Shown here one piece after another: positions 1 through 7,045 of a stretch of 7,574 nucleotides of DNA. Where the stretch lies: NCBI GenBank assembly GCA_012518745.1, contig JAAYRM010000037.1, positions 1 through 7,574 of the forward strand, read 5' to 3'. Origin of the DNA: Tissierellia bacterium. GTDB taxonomy: Bacteria > Bacillota > Clostridia > Tissierellales > Tepidimicrobiaceae. A program made the position numbers and the translations under genes. Below the pieces are notes generated by a model. It searched no databases. It saw nothing but the letters and a program-made list of their open reading frames with translations, and was not told the origin of the DNA. Numbering within the stretch: the first letter of the stretch is position 1; each line of letters begins with the position of its first letter.

Positions 1-54
1 AGCGGGATCCTTTTCCATAATGTTTTTAGCTTCCTCTATAATAAATTTAAGCAT
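1..54 (-). CDS. cysE: Serine O-acetyltransferase, N-terminal fragment (cut by window edge)
   Basis: Only the first 18 codons are in the window, reading MLKFIIEEAKNIMEKDPA. This matches the N-terminal helix of Gram-positive serine acetyltransferases, which typically begin with a short helix ending in (F/M)E(R/K)DPA. CysE makes O-acetylserine from serine and acetyl-CoA, the substrate of the CysK encoded immediately upstream. The start ATG lies 5 nt after the cysK stop codon, and its ribosome binding site (AAAGGATGA) overlaps that stop, which suggests translational coupling in one operon under the T-box leader. The identification rests on 18 residues plus the cysK context; the catalytic left-handed beta-helix domain is outside the window. 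Confidence 0.75.
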   Translation of the reverse strand, partial: MLKFIIEEAKNIMEKDPA

Positions 55-59
55 TATGA

Positions 60-977
60 TCATCCTTTCATAAATAATTCTGTAGATAGATACCTCTCAC
101 CTGTATCGGGTAGGACTGTTACCACCTTTTTCCCCTTGCCCAGCCTCCTAGCAATGGATATTGCAGCAACCATATTGGCCCCCGATGATATTCCAGATAG
201 AATTCCTTCCAATTTTCCAAGCCGCCTCGCCTGTTCAAAGGCCTCCCCATCATCTACGGCTATAATCTCATCTATAACATTCCTATCCAATATCTTGGGA
301 ATAAAGTTGGCACCTATCCCCTGGATTCCATGGCTATCAGGCCTGCCCCCAGATAACAATGCTGATTTTTTAGGTTCCACAGCTACCGTCAATATATTTG
401 GATTCATCTCCTTGAGCCTCTTGCCTACCCCGGTTATGGTACCCCCCGTTCCAACCCCAGCTATAAATGCATCCAATTTCCCGCTGGTGTCTTCTAATAT
501 TTCCACGGCAGTGGTTTCGTAGTGGGCTCGCACATTATTAAGATTTTCAAATTGGTTTGGCATGAAGTATCCTTTTTCCTGGGATAACTTCTTAGCTAAT
601 TCCACGGAAGCCGACATCCCATGTCTACCCTCCGTCAATATAACTTGGGCACCATAGCCCTCCATCAGGCGTTTTCTCTCCATGCTCATGGTATCCGGCA
701 TAACTATTATTACATCATATCCCTTTGCTATTCCAATCATCGCCAAGGCAATACCGGTATTACCACTGGTAGGCTCTATAATAGTTCCACCTTTCTTTAG
801 GATCCCTTCCTCCTCTGCAGCTTTTATCATATATAAAGCCGCCCTATCCTTAATACTTCCACCAGGGTTATTCGACTCCAATTTTACGAATATATCCGCC
901 ATATCCTCCGTTGAACTATTATTCAATTTTACCAACGGGGTTTTGCCGATGGTCCTATAAATATTATTAAATACCAT
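60..977 (-). CDS. cysK: Cysteine synthase (O-acetylserine sulfhydrylase), PLP enzyme
   Basis: Encodes 305 residues, the normal length for the CysK family (fold-type II PLP enzymes). The enzyme condenses O-acetylserine with sulfide to give cysteine and acetate in the cytoplasm. Visible motifs in order: NPGGSIKDR with the PLP Schiff-base lysine K43; the substrate loop TSGNTG at 70-75 with N73; the phosphate-binding loop GVGTGGTITG at 174-183; GIQGIGANFIP at 217-227; SGISSGAN at 261-268; and PDTGERYLST at 290-299. The start is well supported: GGAGGG sits 6 nt before the ATG. The gene follows a T-box leader and is followed after 5 nt by cysE, so it is the first gene of a cysteine operon. A cystathionine beta-synthase-like role is less likely given the short length, lack of extra domains and the cysE neighbour. 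Confidence 0.97.
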   Translation of the reverse strand: MVFNNIYRTIGKTPLVKLNNSSTEDMADIFVKLESNNPGGSIKDRAALYMIKAAEEEGILKKGGTIIEPTSGNTGIALAMIGIAKGYDVIIVMPDTMSMERKRLMEGYGAQVILTEGRHGMSASVELAKKLSQEKGYFMPNQFENLNNVRAHYETTAVEILEDTSGKLDAFIAGVGTGGTITGVGKRLKEMNPNILTVAVEPKKSALLSGGRPDSHGIQGIGANFIPKILDRNVIDEIIAVDDGEAFEQARRLGKLEGILSGISSGANMVAAISIARRLGKGKKVVTVLPDTGERYLSTELFMKG

Positions 978-1001
978 CTTATTCCCTCCATTTCTATATA
1001 T

Positions 1002-1048
1002 AAAAAACCCTTGCCCATGTATATATAAATATACAGAGGCAAAGGGTT
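1002..1048 (-). terminator. T-box regulated intrinsic terminator before cysK
   Basis: On the minus strand AACCCTT-T-GCC (1048-1038) pairs with GGCAAGGGTT, leaving one bulged T, around an AT-rich loop; a run of T residues follows immediately. The 5' arm shares TGCC with the 3' side of the proposed antiterminator, so tRNA binding to the T-box would prevent this hairpin. It ends about 25 nt before the cysK start. Confidence 0.9.
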
Positions 1049-1258
1049 AGATTCGCGGTTCCACTCCGTTTAGGACATAGTCCTATCTCAATTCAAGTAC
1101 AAACATACTCTAGCCCTATAACGGGGGCAACCGTTAAGGTCTACTATTTTTCGACCCAAAACTCCTTGGCGCACTTCAAGCATCCTCGGTATAGAACCCT
1201 TTCACCACTGGAATCCTCTCTGTAATACCTTGAACGCCCTACTTTACCATATCATAGT
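1002..1258 (-). promoter_or_regulatory. T-box leader (tRNA-Cys sensing) of the cysK-cysE operon
   Basis: The transcript between the promoter and cysK shows the main T-box parts. Stem I: TTCAAG (1231-1226) pairs exactly with CTTGAA (1179-1174), and the distal part has the usual AGAGAG and GGTGAAA elements (about 1222-1199). The specifier candidate is TGC (Cys) at 1173-1171, right after the stem I helix. A short stem III (AACGG/CCGTT) follows near 1135-1120. The T-box proper, GGAGTGGAACCGCG, is at 1067-1054. Its UGGA bulge would pair with the UCCA end of a tRNA carrying discriminator U73, as tRNA-Cys does, an independent agreement with the TGC specifier. GGAG and GCG of this element can pair with TGCCTCT (1041-1035), which shares bases with the terminator, so the two folds exclude each other. 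Stem details are hand-drawn. Confidence 0.93.
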
Positions 1259-1281
1259 TTTTATATTCTATTTATAATTCT

Positions 1282-1310
1282 ATTATATTCTAGCATAGCA
1301 TAAATGTTTA
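1282..1310 (-). promoter_or_regulatory. Sigma-A-type promoter for the T-box/cysK/cysE transcript
   Basis: A perfect -10 TATAAT (1287-1282) is preceded at 17 bp by TAAACA (1310-1305), a 4/6 match to TTGACA. Predicted transcription would start near 1275, about 20 nt before the first recognisable T-box stem, which is the expected geometry. A small palindrome, CATAAACATTTATG (1312-1299), overlaps the -35; its role is unknown. No clear terminator for the preceding uspA-like gene is seen, so read-through into the leader is also possible. Confidence 0.6.
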
Positions 1311-1329
1311 TGATAGTAAAGCATTTCTA

Positions 1330-1752
1330 CTATTTTACTATCAATATGGACTTATTAATATGGTTTACAACCCTATTGGATACGCTCCCTAGAAAAGTTC
1401 TTGAAAATGCTCCTAATCCCCTACTACCCATCACCACTAAATCATAATCCCCTTCTTCGGCTTCCTCCATTATCTCCCCACCTATATCTCCATCCCTTAA
1501 CATGGTGTGGACGGCCCCGGAATATCCCTCAAGGACCTGTGTAGCGTCCTTTAGGATATTTTCCCCATATTCTACATTCTCCTTGCTCAGCTTCACCTTG
1601 ATTTCTGGATCCGTAATATAGGGACTGCCAAAGGTATTGATGACCGTTATTACTGTAATATCACTATTGGATAATTCCCCTATTTCCCTGGCCTTGCCAA
1701 GGGCCTTTTTAGATTTCTCAGAACCGTCTACGGCAACTAGTATCTTTTTCAT
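1330..1752 (-). CDS. Universal stress protein, UspA family, ATP-binding type
   Basis: Encodes a single-domain Usp protein of 140 residues, the usual length. It starts MKKILVAVDGS, the first beta-strand with the conserved nucleotide-contacting Asp (D9). Near the C-terminus it has the complete ATP-binding signature G-2X-G-9X-G-S (G109, G112, G122, S123, within GSRGLGAFSRTFLGS), followed by the last strand KSILIVK. Known relatives are cytoplasmic dimers that bind ATP or AMP and are induced by growth arrest or stress; the specific role here is unknown. A G-rich ribosome binding site (GGGGGGAT) precedes the ATG. The 155 nt up to the tetR stop contain a perfect TATAAT (1827-1822) but no good -35 at the right distance, and only a weak CACA/TGTG hairpin after tetR, so the gene may have its own promoter or be partly read through from the efflux operon. 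Confidence 0.93.
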   Translation of the reverse strand: MKKILVAVDGSEKSKKALGKAREIGELSNSDITVITVINTFGSPYITDPEIKVKLSKENVEYGENILKDATQVLEGYSGAVHTMLRDGDIGGEIMEEAEEGDYDLVVMGSRGLGAFSRTFLGSVSNRVVNHINKSILIVK

Positions 1753-1907
1753 TCAAATCCCCCCAAACGATAATTTTATAAATATCCTGTCATACTATAT
1801 ATACCCATTGTTTTGACTAATATTATAAAAACTTTCCTCCAACCCATATGCATTTTCTATAATATGGCACACTAATGTGAACCTTTGTGATCATTGAAAT
1901 CGGATCT

Positions 1908-2516
1908 TCAATTAAGAGCCTTAATTGCTAGTTTATAGGATAGATCCATAGCCGTATCTATATCTATACCCTGCCAATATTCCTCCATATTTATATAGCT
2001 GATAAAGGCGGATATAGAACCCTTGATGGCCATCCTTTGGTAGTATATATTCCCCCCTATACCTATTACCCCTTCTTCAAATCCTATTTCCAATAGTTTA
2101 TCTATTTCTTGTTCTATCTTATAGATATACTGTGAAATATCATGCCTCTGATTCACTAAATACTCATAAAACTCATGGAAACCACCTACAGATAATAGCA
2201 TATTTATTGTACAAAACTTGTTTTTAAGATTCTCTGCAACAATATCTAGCATCTCATAATATCTACCCTTAAAATCATCCTTTAGGGCTATTCTATCCTT
2301 TGCATCCTCTATCTCATTATCTATATTGTATAGAATCGCTTTTGAGATAGTCTCCTCCTTTGTATCGAAATAATCGTATATTGTACCCTTGCCCACATTG
2401 GCGGATTTGGCAATTTCCGAAACCGTAATAGAATAGACATTGGATCCTTTTTTAATGAGATCTATTATCCCATCAAATATTGCCAATTCCTTCTCTCGAT
2501 ATATGGCATCATTCAT
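1908..2516 (-). CDS. TetR/AcrR-family transcriptional repressor of the adjacent RND exporter
   Basis: Encodes 202 residues, the family's usual size. The N-terminal DNA-binding domain has the TetR pattern: a first helix (about 6-23), then a helix-turn-helix at about 29-51 reading ITVSEIAKSANVGKGTIYDYF, followed by TKEE. The rest is an all-helical ligand and dimerisation domain without a recognisable subfamily signature. I chose the start at 2516 because AAGGTGA lies 8 nt before it. An upstream in-frame ATG at 2534 abuts GGAGG with no spacing, and a longer reading to 2573 has no better site. The gene begins inside the last codons of the RND gene (8-nt overlap, ATGAATGA), so it is co-transcribed and probably translationally coupled. 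The TetR-type palindrome at the operon promoter is its likely target, giving autoregulation. The ligand cannot be told from sequence. Confidence 0.93.
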   Translation of the reverse strand: MNDAIYREKELAIFDGIIDLIKKGSNVYSITVSEIAKSANVGKGTIYDYFDTKEETISKAILYNIDNEIEDAKDRIALKDDFKGRYYEMLDIVAENLKNKFCTINMLLSVGGFHEFYEYLVNQRHDISQYIYKIEQEIDKLLEIGFEEGVIGIGGNIYYQRMAIKGSISAFISYINMEEYWQGIDIDTAMDLSYKLAIKALN

Positions 2517-5500
2517 ATCGAATATCACCTTCATCCTCCATGTTATTCCCTCTATCTCTATGAAAGATATCATACATTATAGGCACAAATATCAATGTCA
2601 ATAGCGTAGCATATGTCAAACCACCTATGGAAGCTATGGCAAGAGGTTGTAACATTTCAGCTCCCATCCCTACCCCTAAGGATAAGGTTGATAGCCCAAG
2701 TATGGTGGTAAATGCTGTCATCAATATAGGCCGCATCCTAGTCCTACCAGCCTCTATCAGCGATTCCACCTTGCCGATTCCCGAATCCCTCAGTTGGTTG
2801 GTATAGTCCACAAATACTATTCCGTTGTTTACAACTACTCCGCTCAATACCAGAAAACCTAGCATGGATATTATGCTCAGATCATATCCCGTAATAGCCA
2901 GGGCCAAAAATCCACCCGTAAACGCAAGGGGTATTGTGAACATCACGATGAATGGGGATAATAGGGATTGAAATTGAGCCACCATTATAAGATAGATAAA
3001 TACTATAGCTAGAACCAGCATATAGAATAGATCCCTTAACGATTCATCGATCATCTCTATCTCCCCTGATATCTCGGCTCTATATCCATCCGGCATATTA
3101 TAATCATTCAATTTGCTTTCAAAATCCCTGCTTACCAGACCGATATTATGCTTCCCATCGATATTGGCTGTAACGGTTATATACCTCTCCTGTGAATCCC
3201 TTCTGATCGAAGCCAAGCCATACTCCTCCGTTATAGTTGCAATATCCCCCAAATCGATGGCAGCCTGCTCCCCATCCTTATCAAATTCTATAGATAGCTT
3301 TTCTAAATCATCCTTAGTTATATTGTAATTTTCTCCATCCACCACTATTACCGGATAATCCTTGTTGTCGACCGTAAGTGTAGTTGCGGATTTCCCCTCG
3401 GATAATAGGGAATTTATTTTTGAAAAGACCTGGGCAGAGGTCAAACCTTCCCCCATCGCCTTGTTCTTATCTACAATAATCCTCATTTCCAATACGCTTT
3501 CATCCGCTCCACTTGATACCTCTACCGTTCCTTTGGTTTCCTCAAGCATCTCCTCTATATCCATAGAAATTGCTCGTAGCCTATCTATTTCCCTACCCTT
3601 TATGACTACCTCTATACCAGTTCCGGCTAAGGCAGTCATATCCATTGTAGATGTATCGGTATTGATAATACAGTCGAGATCTTCGGTTGCCTTCCTTATG
3701 CGCTCTTCAATCTCCGCATTGCTGATCTCCTTATTTTCATCCAATATTGCATATATCGACATTGAATTCCCGTTGGAGTTGTTCCCTCCAAATCCTCCCA
3801 TGGAGCCAGCGCTGAAAGCCCCCAGGGTCTCTATCCCCTCTATATCGATTATCCTATCCACCACTGTATCTGTCATGGCAATAGCATCATCCCGCGTGCT
3901 CTCCTTGGGCAACTCCACGGTTATGGACATCTGCGGGCCCTCCATCTTTGGTATAAAAGATGTTCCCATTCCCACCCCTAGAAAACCACTCAACCCGAGT
4001 AAAGCTACAACAGTTATTATCACTATAGCCCTATGTTTCAATGACCATCTCAATACCCTTTCGTATCGATCCACAAATCTATCGAATAACCCATGGGGCC
4101 TATCCTTCATATCCATCAATATACCCGATGCTAGGGTGGGTACCAATGTAAGTGCCACCAACAAGCTGGCAAATAAGGAATAGGCAATGGTCAAGCCCAT
4201 ATCCACAAATAGTTGCCTAGATATTCCCTTCGTAAATACTATGGGTAGGAATACCACGGCCGTCGTCATGGTAGAGGCCATAAGCGCCCCTGAAACCTCT
4301 CGTGCACCTTCTATTGCTGCAGCCTTAACCGATACCCCTTTGCTCCTCAGCCTGTATATATTTTCAATAACGACTATGGAATTATCCACCAACATTCCAA
4401 CCCCCAACGCTAGACCTGCTAGGGATATGACGTTGATAGTAACACCGGTAAAATACATCATGGCTATGGCAAATATAATGCTAATGGGAATCGATAATGC
4501 TATTATAAATGTTGGCTTTACATCCCTTAGGAATAGTATCAATACGGCTACGGCCAGTATTCCACCATAGACCAAGTTGTTCAGCACCGATTTAACAACC
4601 ATATCTATATAGATTCCCTGGTCCATCAAGGCAGTTATACCCACCCCTTCATTATCCCTCATTATCTCCTCTATCTTTTCCCTAACCCTACCCGAAACCT
4701 CAGCTGTAGAGTAATTGCTCTGTTTTTGGAATATTAGTATGGCTGCATCATTTCCATTCACCTTTGCATATATTTCCTCAGAATTATCCTTACTCTCTAC
4801 ATCAGCAACATCCTCTAAATATATCTTACCTACACCCTTTGTACCCGTATCAAATAATAACAGATTTTTTAATTCTTCTATGTCCTCAATCTTATCTCCA
4901 ACCTTAACAAGATAGTTCATATTATCTCCGGATACGTATCCCGCTGGCATGGAGAAGTTTTGAGCTGCTAATATACCCGATATCATCTCCTCGGTAATAA
5001 CCCCATCTAGCGATGCTTTCTTAAATGCATCATCCTTAGCTGAGTCCAACTCGGATAATTTTTGTTCCAGTATTGCTTTACCGGATTCTAACTCGGCCCT
5101 AGGCTTATCCATTTCAGTCCTTAAAGTTGCCCTGCCCATATCGATCTGCCCCTGTTGAGCATTCAACTCCGCTTTCTTGGACTCCAATTTTGCCTTTTCA
5201 CCCTCAAGTTTAGATATCTGTTTGGATATCTCGGTCAATCCAACCTCTATCTCCCCTATATACCGATCAATAGATTCTAAATGCTCCTCAGGATAGGATT
5301 CTAAGGCTTGATTTACTGCCTCCAATCTTTTCAGCTGTTCATCGGATATATTTTTACCTAGACTCTCCAAATACCTTTTTATATCCAATAATTCTTCCGC
5401 TTTTTTTAATAAATCTCTATTCGCTAATAGCTCCTTCTGCTTATCTTTTAACTCCTTTTCACCTAATCTCATCTCTAATTCAGCAGAGGCAATCTGTTTC

Positions 5501-6249
5501 TTGGCTATGGAGATAGCTTCCTCGCCCTCTGCCAATTTAGATTCTTGTTTTTCTTCCTCTATATTCAGCTGTTTTTCGCCTGCTTCTATCTCCTTCTTCG
5601 CCTTCAATAGCTCATCCTCGGCCCTATATAGTTCCGAATCCACAGATTTCAAAACCTTGCGATTCAATTCCTCAATCTTATCTGGATTGATCAATACCTC
5701 TACGCTCTCCTCGATCAACCCGGTCCCGTCCACGGATGCTACCCCAGCTATACTCTCAAATTCTGGCATCAAATCTTCCCTTACCAATTTTGTTATCTCC
5801 GATGCCTTCATATCCTTCACATCAATGGATGCTACCATTATGGGTAACATATCGGGATTTAACCGCATTATCATAGGTGTTCCTATGCTATCATCCCAAT
5901 TTGGTTTGAGTAAATCCAAACTGCCGTTTATTTCAATTATGGCCGAATCCATATTGGTATCGTTATTGAACTCGAGTATTACAGCTGATGAATTCTCCCT
6001 GGAAATGGAGCTTACATTTTCAATATTGGTTGTAGTTGCCAATAGCTGTTCAATTGGCCTAGTTACAACCATCTCCACCTCCTCGGGGCTTGCCCCAGGA
6101 TAGGAAGTCATCACTATTACATATGGTAGATCGATACTAGGTAATAAATCCGTACTCAAATTTGTAAATGAAATAGCTCCCAATATAAGTACTATAATTA
6201 CTGCAACTATGATTGTAAAAGGTCTTTTTACACTAAATTTCGATAACAT
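2509..6249 (-). CDS. RND (HAE1/AcrB-like) efflux transporter with inserted coiled-coil hairpin
   Basis: Encodes 1246 residues, about 200 longer than AcrB or Bacillus SwrC. The RND plan is complete. TM1 is at about 10-28. The first extracytoplasmic domain follows, with AYPGA-like SYPGASPEEVE at 49-59. TM2-TM6 lie at about 555-710. A second TM (about 740-760) and a second extracytoplasmic domain come next, and TM8-TM12 span about 1074-1228. TM4 carries GMLVDNSIVVIEN with D622, equivalent to AcrB D407; the D408 position is N623 and the AcrB K940 position is N1141, while the TM11 arginine (R1173 in RMRPILM) is kept. About 215 residues (196-412, DNA about 5664-5014) form two long charged heptad-rich arms joined by a turn near 299-322, inserted between INPDKIEEL and the helix EEMISGILAAQN. 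Residues 814-830 are Gly/Asn-rich. The start at 6249 has AGGAGG 7 nt upstream; a longer GTG start would lie inside the operator. Proton-driven export of drugs or lipids is inferred from the family. Confidence 0.95.
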   Translation of the reverse strand: MLSKFSVKRPFTIIVAVIIVLILGAISFTNLSTDLLPSIDLPYVIVMTSYPGASPEEVEMVVTRPIEQLLATTTNIENVSSISRENSSAVILEFNNDTNMDSAIIEINGSLDLLKPNWDDSIGTPMIMRLNPDMLPIMVASIDVKDMKASEITKLVREDLMPEFESIAGVASVDGTGLIEESVEVLINPDKIEELNRKVLKSVDSELYRAEDELLKAKKEIEAGEKQLNIEEEKQESKLAEGEEAISIAKKQIASAELEMRLGEKELKDKQKELLANRDLLKKAEELLDIKRYLESLGKNISDEQLKRLEAVNQALESYPEEHLESIDRYIGEIEVGLTEISKQISKLEGEKAKLESKKAELNAQQGQIDMGRATLRTEMDKPRAELESGKAILEQKLSELDSAKDDAFKKASLDGVITEEMISGILAAQNFSMPAGYVSGDNMNYLVKVGDKIEDIEELKNLLLFDTGTKGVGKIYLEDVADVESKDNSEEIYAKVNGNDAAILIFQKQSNYSTAEVSGRVREKIEEIMRDNEGVGITALMDQGIYIDMVVKSVLNNLVYGGILAVAVLILFLRDVKPTFIIALSIPISIIFAIAMMYFTGVTINVISLAGLALGVGMLVDNSIVVIENIYRLRSKGVSVKAAAIEGAREVSGALMASTMTTAVVFLPIVFTKGISRQLFVDMGLTIAYSLFASLLVALTLVPTLASGILMDMKDRPHGLFDRFVDRYERVLRWSLKHRAIVIITVVALLGLSGFLGVGMGTSFIPKMEGPQMSITVELPKESTRDDAIAMTDTVVDRIIDIEGIETLGAFSAGSMGGFGGNNSNGNSMSIYAILDENKEISNAEIEERIRKATEDLDCIINTDTSTMDMTALAGTGIEVVIKGREIDRLRAISMDIEEMLEETKGTVEVSSGADESVLEMRIIVDKNKAMGEGLTSAQVFSKINSLLSEGKSATTLTVDNKDYPVIVVDGENYNITKDDLEKLSIEFDKDGEQAAIDLGDIATITEEYGLASIRRDSQERYITVTANIDGKHNIGLVSRDFESKLNDYNMPDGYRAEISGEIEMIDESLRDLFYMLVLAIVFIYLIMVAQFQSLLSPFIVMFTIPLAFTGGFLALAITGYDLSIISMLGFLVLSGVVVNNGIVFVDYTNQLRDSGIGKVESLIEAGRTRMRPILMTAFTTILGLSTLSLGVGMGAEMLQPLAIASIGGLTYATLLTLIFVPIMYDIFHRDRGNNMEDEGDIRYE
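2525..2531 (-). promoter_or_regulatory. Ribosome binding site fixing the tetR start
   Basis: AAGGTGA lies inside the last codons of the RND gene, 8 nt before the ATG at 2516. It is the only well-spaced Shine-Dalgarno sequence for any of the in-frame starts and supports the 202-residue protein over longer versions. Confidence 0.7.
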
Positions 6250-6256
6250 ACAATAT

Positions 6257-6262
6257 CCTCCT
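6257..6262 (-). promoter_or_regulatory. Ribosome binding site fixing the RND start
   Basis: A perfect AGGAGG, 7 nt before the ATG at 6249, selects MLSKFSVKRPF as the N-terminus. The possible upstream GTG at 6297 is the edge of the operator palindrome and has no ribosome binding site. Confidence 0.9.
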
Positions 6263-6277
6263 AGGCTTATTGCTATT

Positions 6278-6297
6278 GTGACCGACCAGTCGGTCAC
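6278..6297 (-). promoter_or_regulatory. TetR-type operator (20-bp palindrome)
   Basis: GTGACCGAC and GTCGGTCAC form perfect 9-bp inverted arms around a 2-bp centre. The core GACCGAC..GTCGGTC is the pattern typical of TetR/AcrR-family operators. It sits at the predicted transcription start, just after the -10 and 28 nt before the RND start codon, so a bound repressor would block the polymerase. The TetR protein encoded at the end of the same operon is the obvious binder. I saw no second copy in the window. Confidence 0.88.
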
Positions 6298-6303
6298 CCT
6301 AAT

Positions 6304-6332
6304 AAAGTATCATGTTTTATTTATCATGTCAA
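6304..6332 (-). promoter_or_regulatory. Promoter of the RND-tetR operon, embedded in the 3' end of the yhhN-like gene
   Basis: A perfect -35 TTGACA (6332-6327) is followed after 17 bp by TACTTT (6309-6304), a weak -10 that is helped by an extended -10 TG dinucleotide just upstream. TTGACA is also the last Leu-Thr codon pair of the preceding gene, whose TGA stop falls in the spacer. The operator begins about 6 nt after the -10. Confidence 0.65.
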
Positions 6333-7037
6333 TTCGTACCGATATCCACTTAAACATAATAATACCTGTGATGGAAGATAGAATAGCCATATGGATACGG
6401 ATGATATCCTATATAGATCATAACCGATTATGTTCGTCCATCCCATTCTTCCTACTATATAAGAAAATACTACATTTATATCACAGAGTAGAAAAAACAT
6501 CATACCCAATGCTATCATATGTCTATTCGGACTGGAATATAATCTATGCAAATATAATTTTAATCCCCTTATGGTGCTAATTAGTAAGCATATGGAATAA
6601 TAGATAGAGATTATTATCAGAAATTGAATTCCCGTGATGATATGCACGATGATTAGATTTAAAAATAATATAGAAAAACCTATGATTGTTGTCCTCGCTC
6701 CATTTAAACCGTATCTGACAGAATAAAGGATTTGAACTATTGAAAATAATGCTATTCCTACTATATAGTTTTTATCCAAAATTAATAGGAATAGGTCTGC
6801 AAAAATTGTAATAAAAAATCCCGCTTGTAATATGATCCTATCTCTATTATTATACGAGTATTCTTGTCCTAGAAAGGAAATTATAGATATCAATATTATG
6901 CTTGTAAATTTCATAATAGTGGATATCCTATATGATCGGATATTGGATATATCTAGATATAAGAACATTATATACAATATGGCTATAACGATTAGCAATA
7001 TCCTTATAATCTTCATTTTATATTTTTTTACTTTCAT
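6324..7037 (-). CDS. YhhN/TMEM86-family integral membrane protein (putative lysoplasmalogenase family)
   Basis: Encodes 237 residues, nearly all hydrophobic, with about seven or eight predicted membrane helices. Two segments recall the YhhN family. One is FADLFLLILDKNYIVGIALFSIVQILY (79-105) with D81 at the start of a helix and the family-like G..LF...Q..Y pattern. The other is the C-terminal part with D186 in FFLLCDINVVFSY and WLFYLPSQVLL near 217-227. In the animal relative TMEM86 this fold hydrolyses the vinyl-ether bond of lysoplasmalogens, with conserved aspartates thought to be catalytic; activity in bacteria of this type is not established. The start at 7037 is preferred over 7049 because GGTGA lies 5 nt upstream; the first four residues of the longer form would overlap that site. 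The gene is visibly more AT-rich than cysK or the RND gene, partly from Ile-rich content. Its own promoter is not evident. Confidence 0.72.
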   Translation of the reverse strand: MKVKKYKMKIIRILLIVIAILYIMFLYLDISNIRSYRISTIMKFTSIILISIISFLGQEYSYNNRDRIILQAGFFITIFADLFLLILDKNYIVGIALFSIVQILYSVRYGLNGARTTIIGFSILFLNLIIVHIITGIQFLIIISIYYSICLLISTIRGLKLYLHRLYSSPNRHMIALGMMFFLLCDINVVFSYIVGRMGWTNIIGYDLYRISSVSIWLFYLPSQVLLCLSGYRYELT

Positions 7038-7045
7038 ACCAATCA

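Noticed and set aside
136..522. A 128-codon plus-strand open reading frame
   Set aside because: It is antisense to cysK, whose identity is certain, and its translation resembles no protein.
1822..1827. TATAAT as a uspA promoter
   Set aside because: It is a perfect -10 hexamer but no acceptable -35 occurs at 16-18 bp, in an AT-rich region where such hexamers occur by chance; mentioned in the uspA entry only.
1866..1885. Possible terminator after tetR (CACA/TGTG stem)
   Set aside because: The stem has only four continuous base pairs and is not followed by a T run.
2517..2573. Longer N-terminus for the TetR protein (221 residues)
   Set aside because: It has no spaced ribosome binding site, would extend the overlap with the RND gene to 65 nt, and adds residues not expected before the first TetR helix.
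3362..4183. A 273-codon open reading frame on the plus strand
   Set aside because: It lies entirely antisense to the RND gene, has low-complexity Ser/Ile-rich translation, no ribosome binding site and no recognisable domain. It is a shadow of the real gene.
5501..6103. A 200-codon plus-strand open reading frame rich in Ser and Phe
   Set aside because: It is antisense to the exporter's N-terminal part and coiled coil; the Ser/Phe content mirrors the Glu/Lys codons of the true strand.
6250..6297. A 16-residue longer N-terminus for the RND protein, starting at a GTG
   Set aside because: The extra codons are the operator palindrome and ribosome binding site. AGGAGG correctly spaced before the ATG at 6249 fixes the start.
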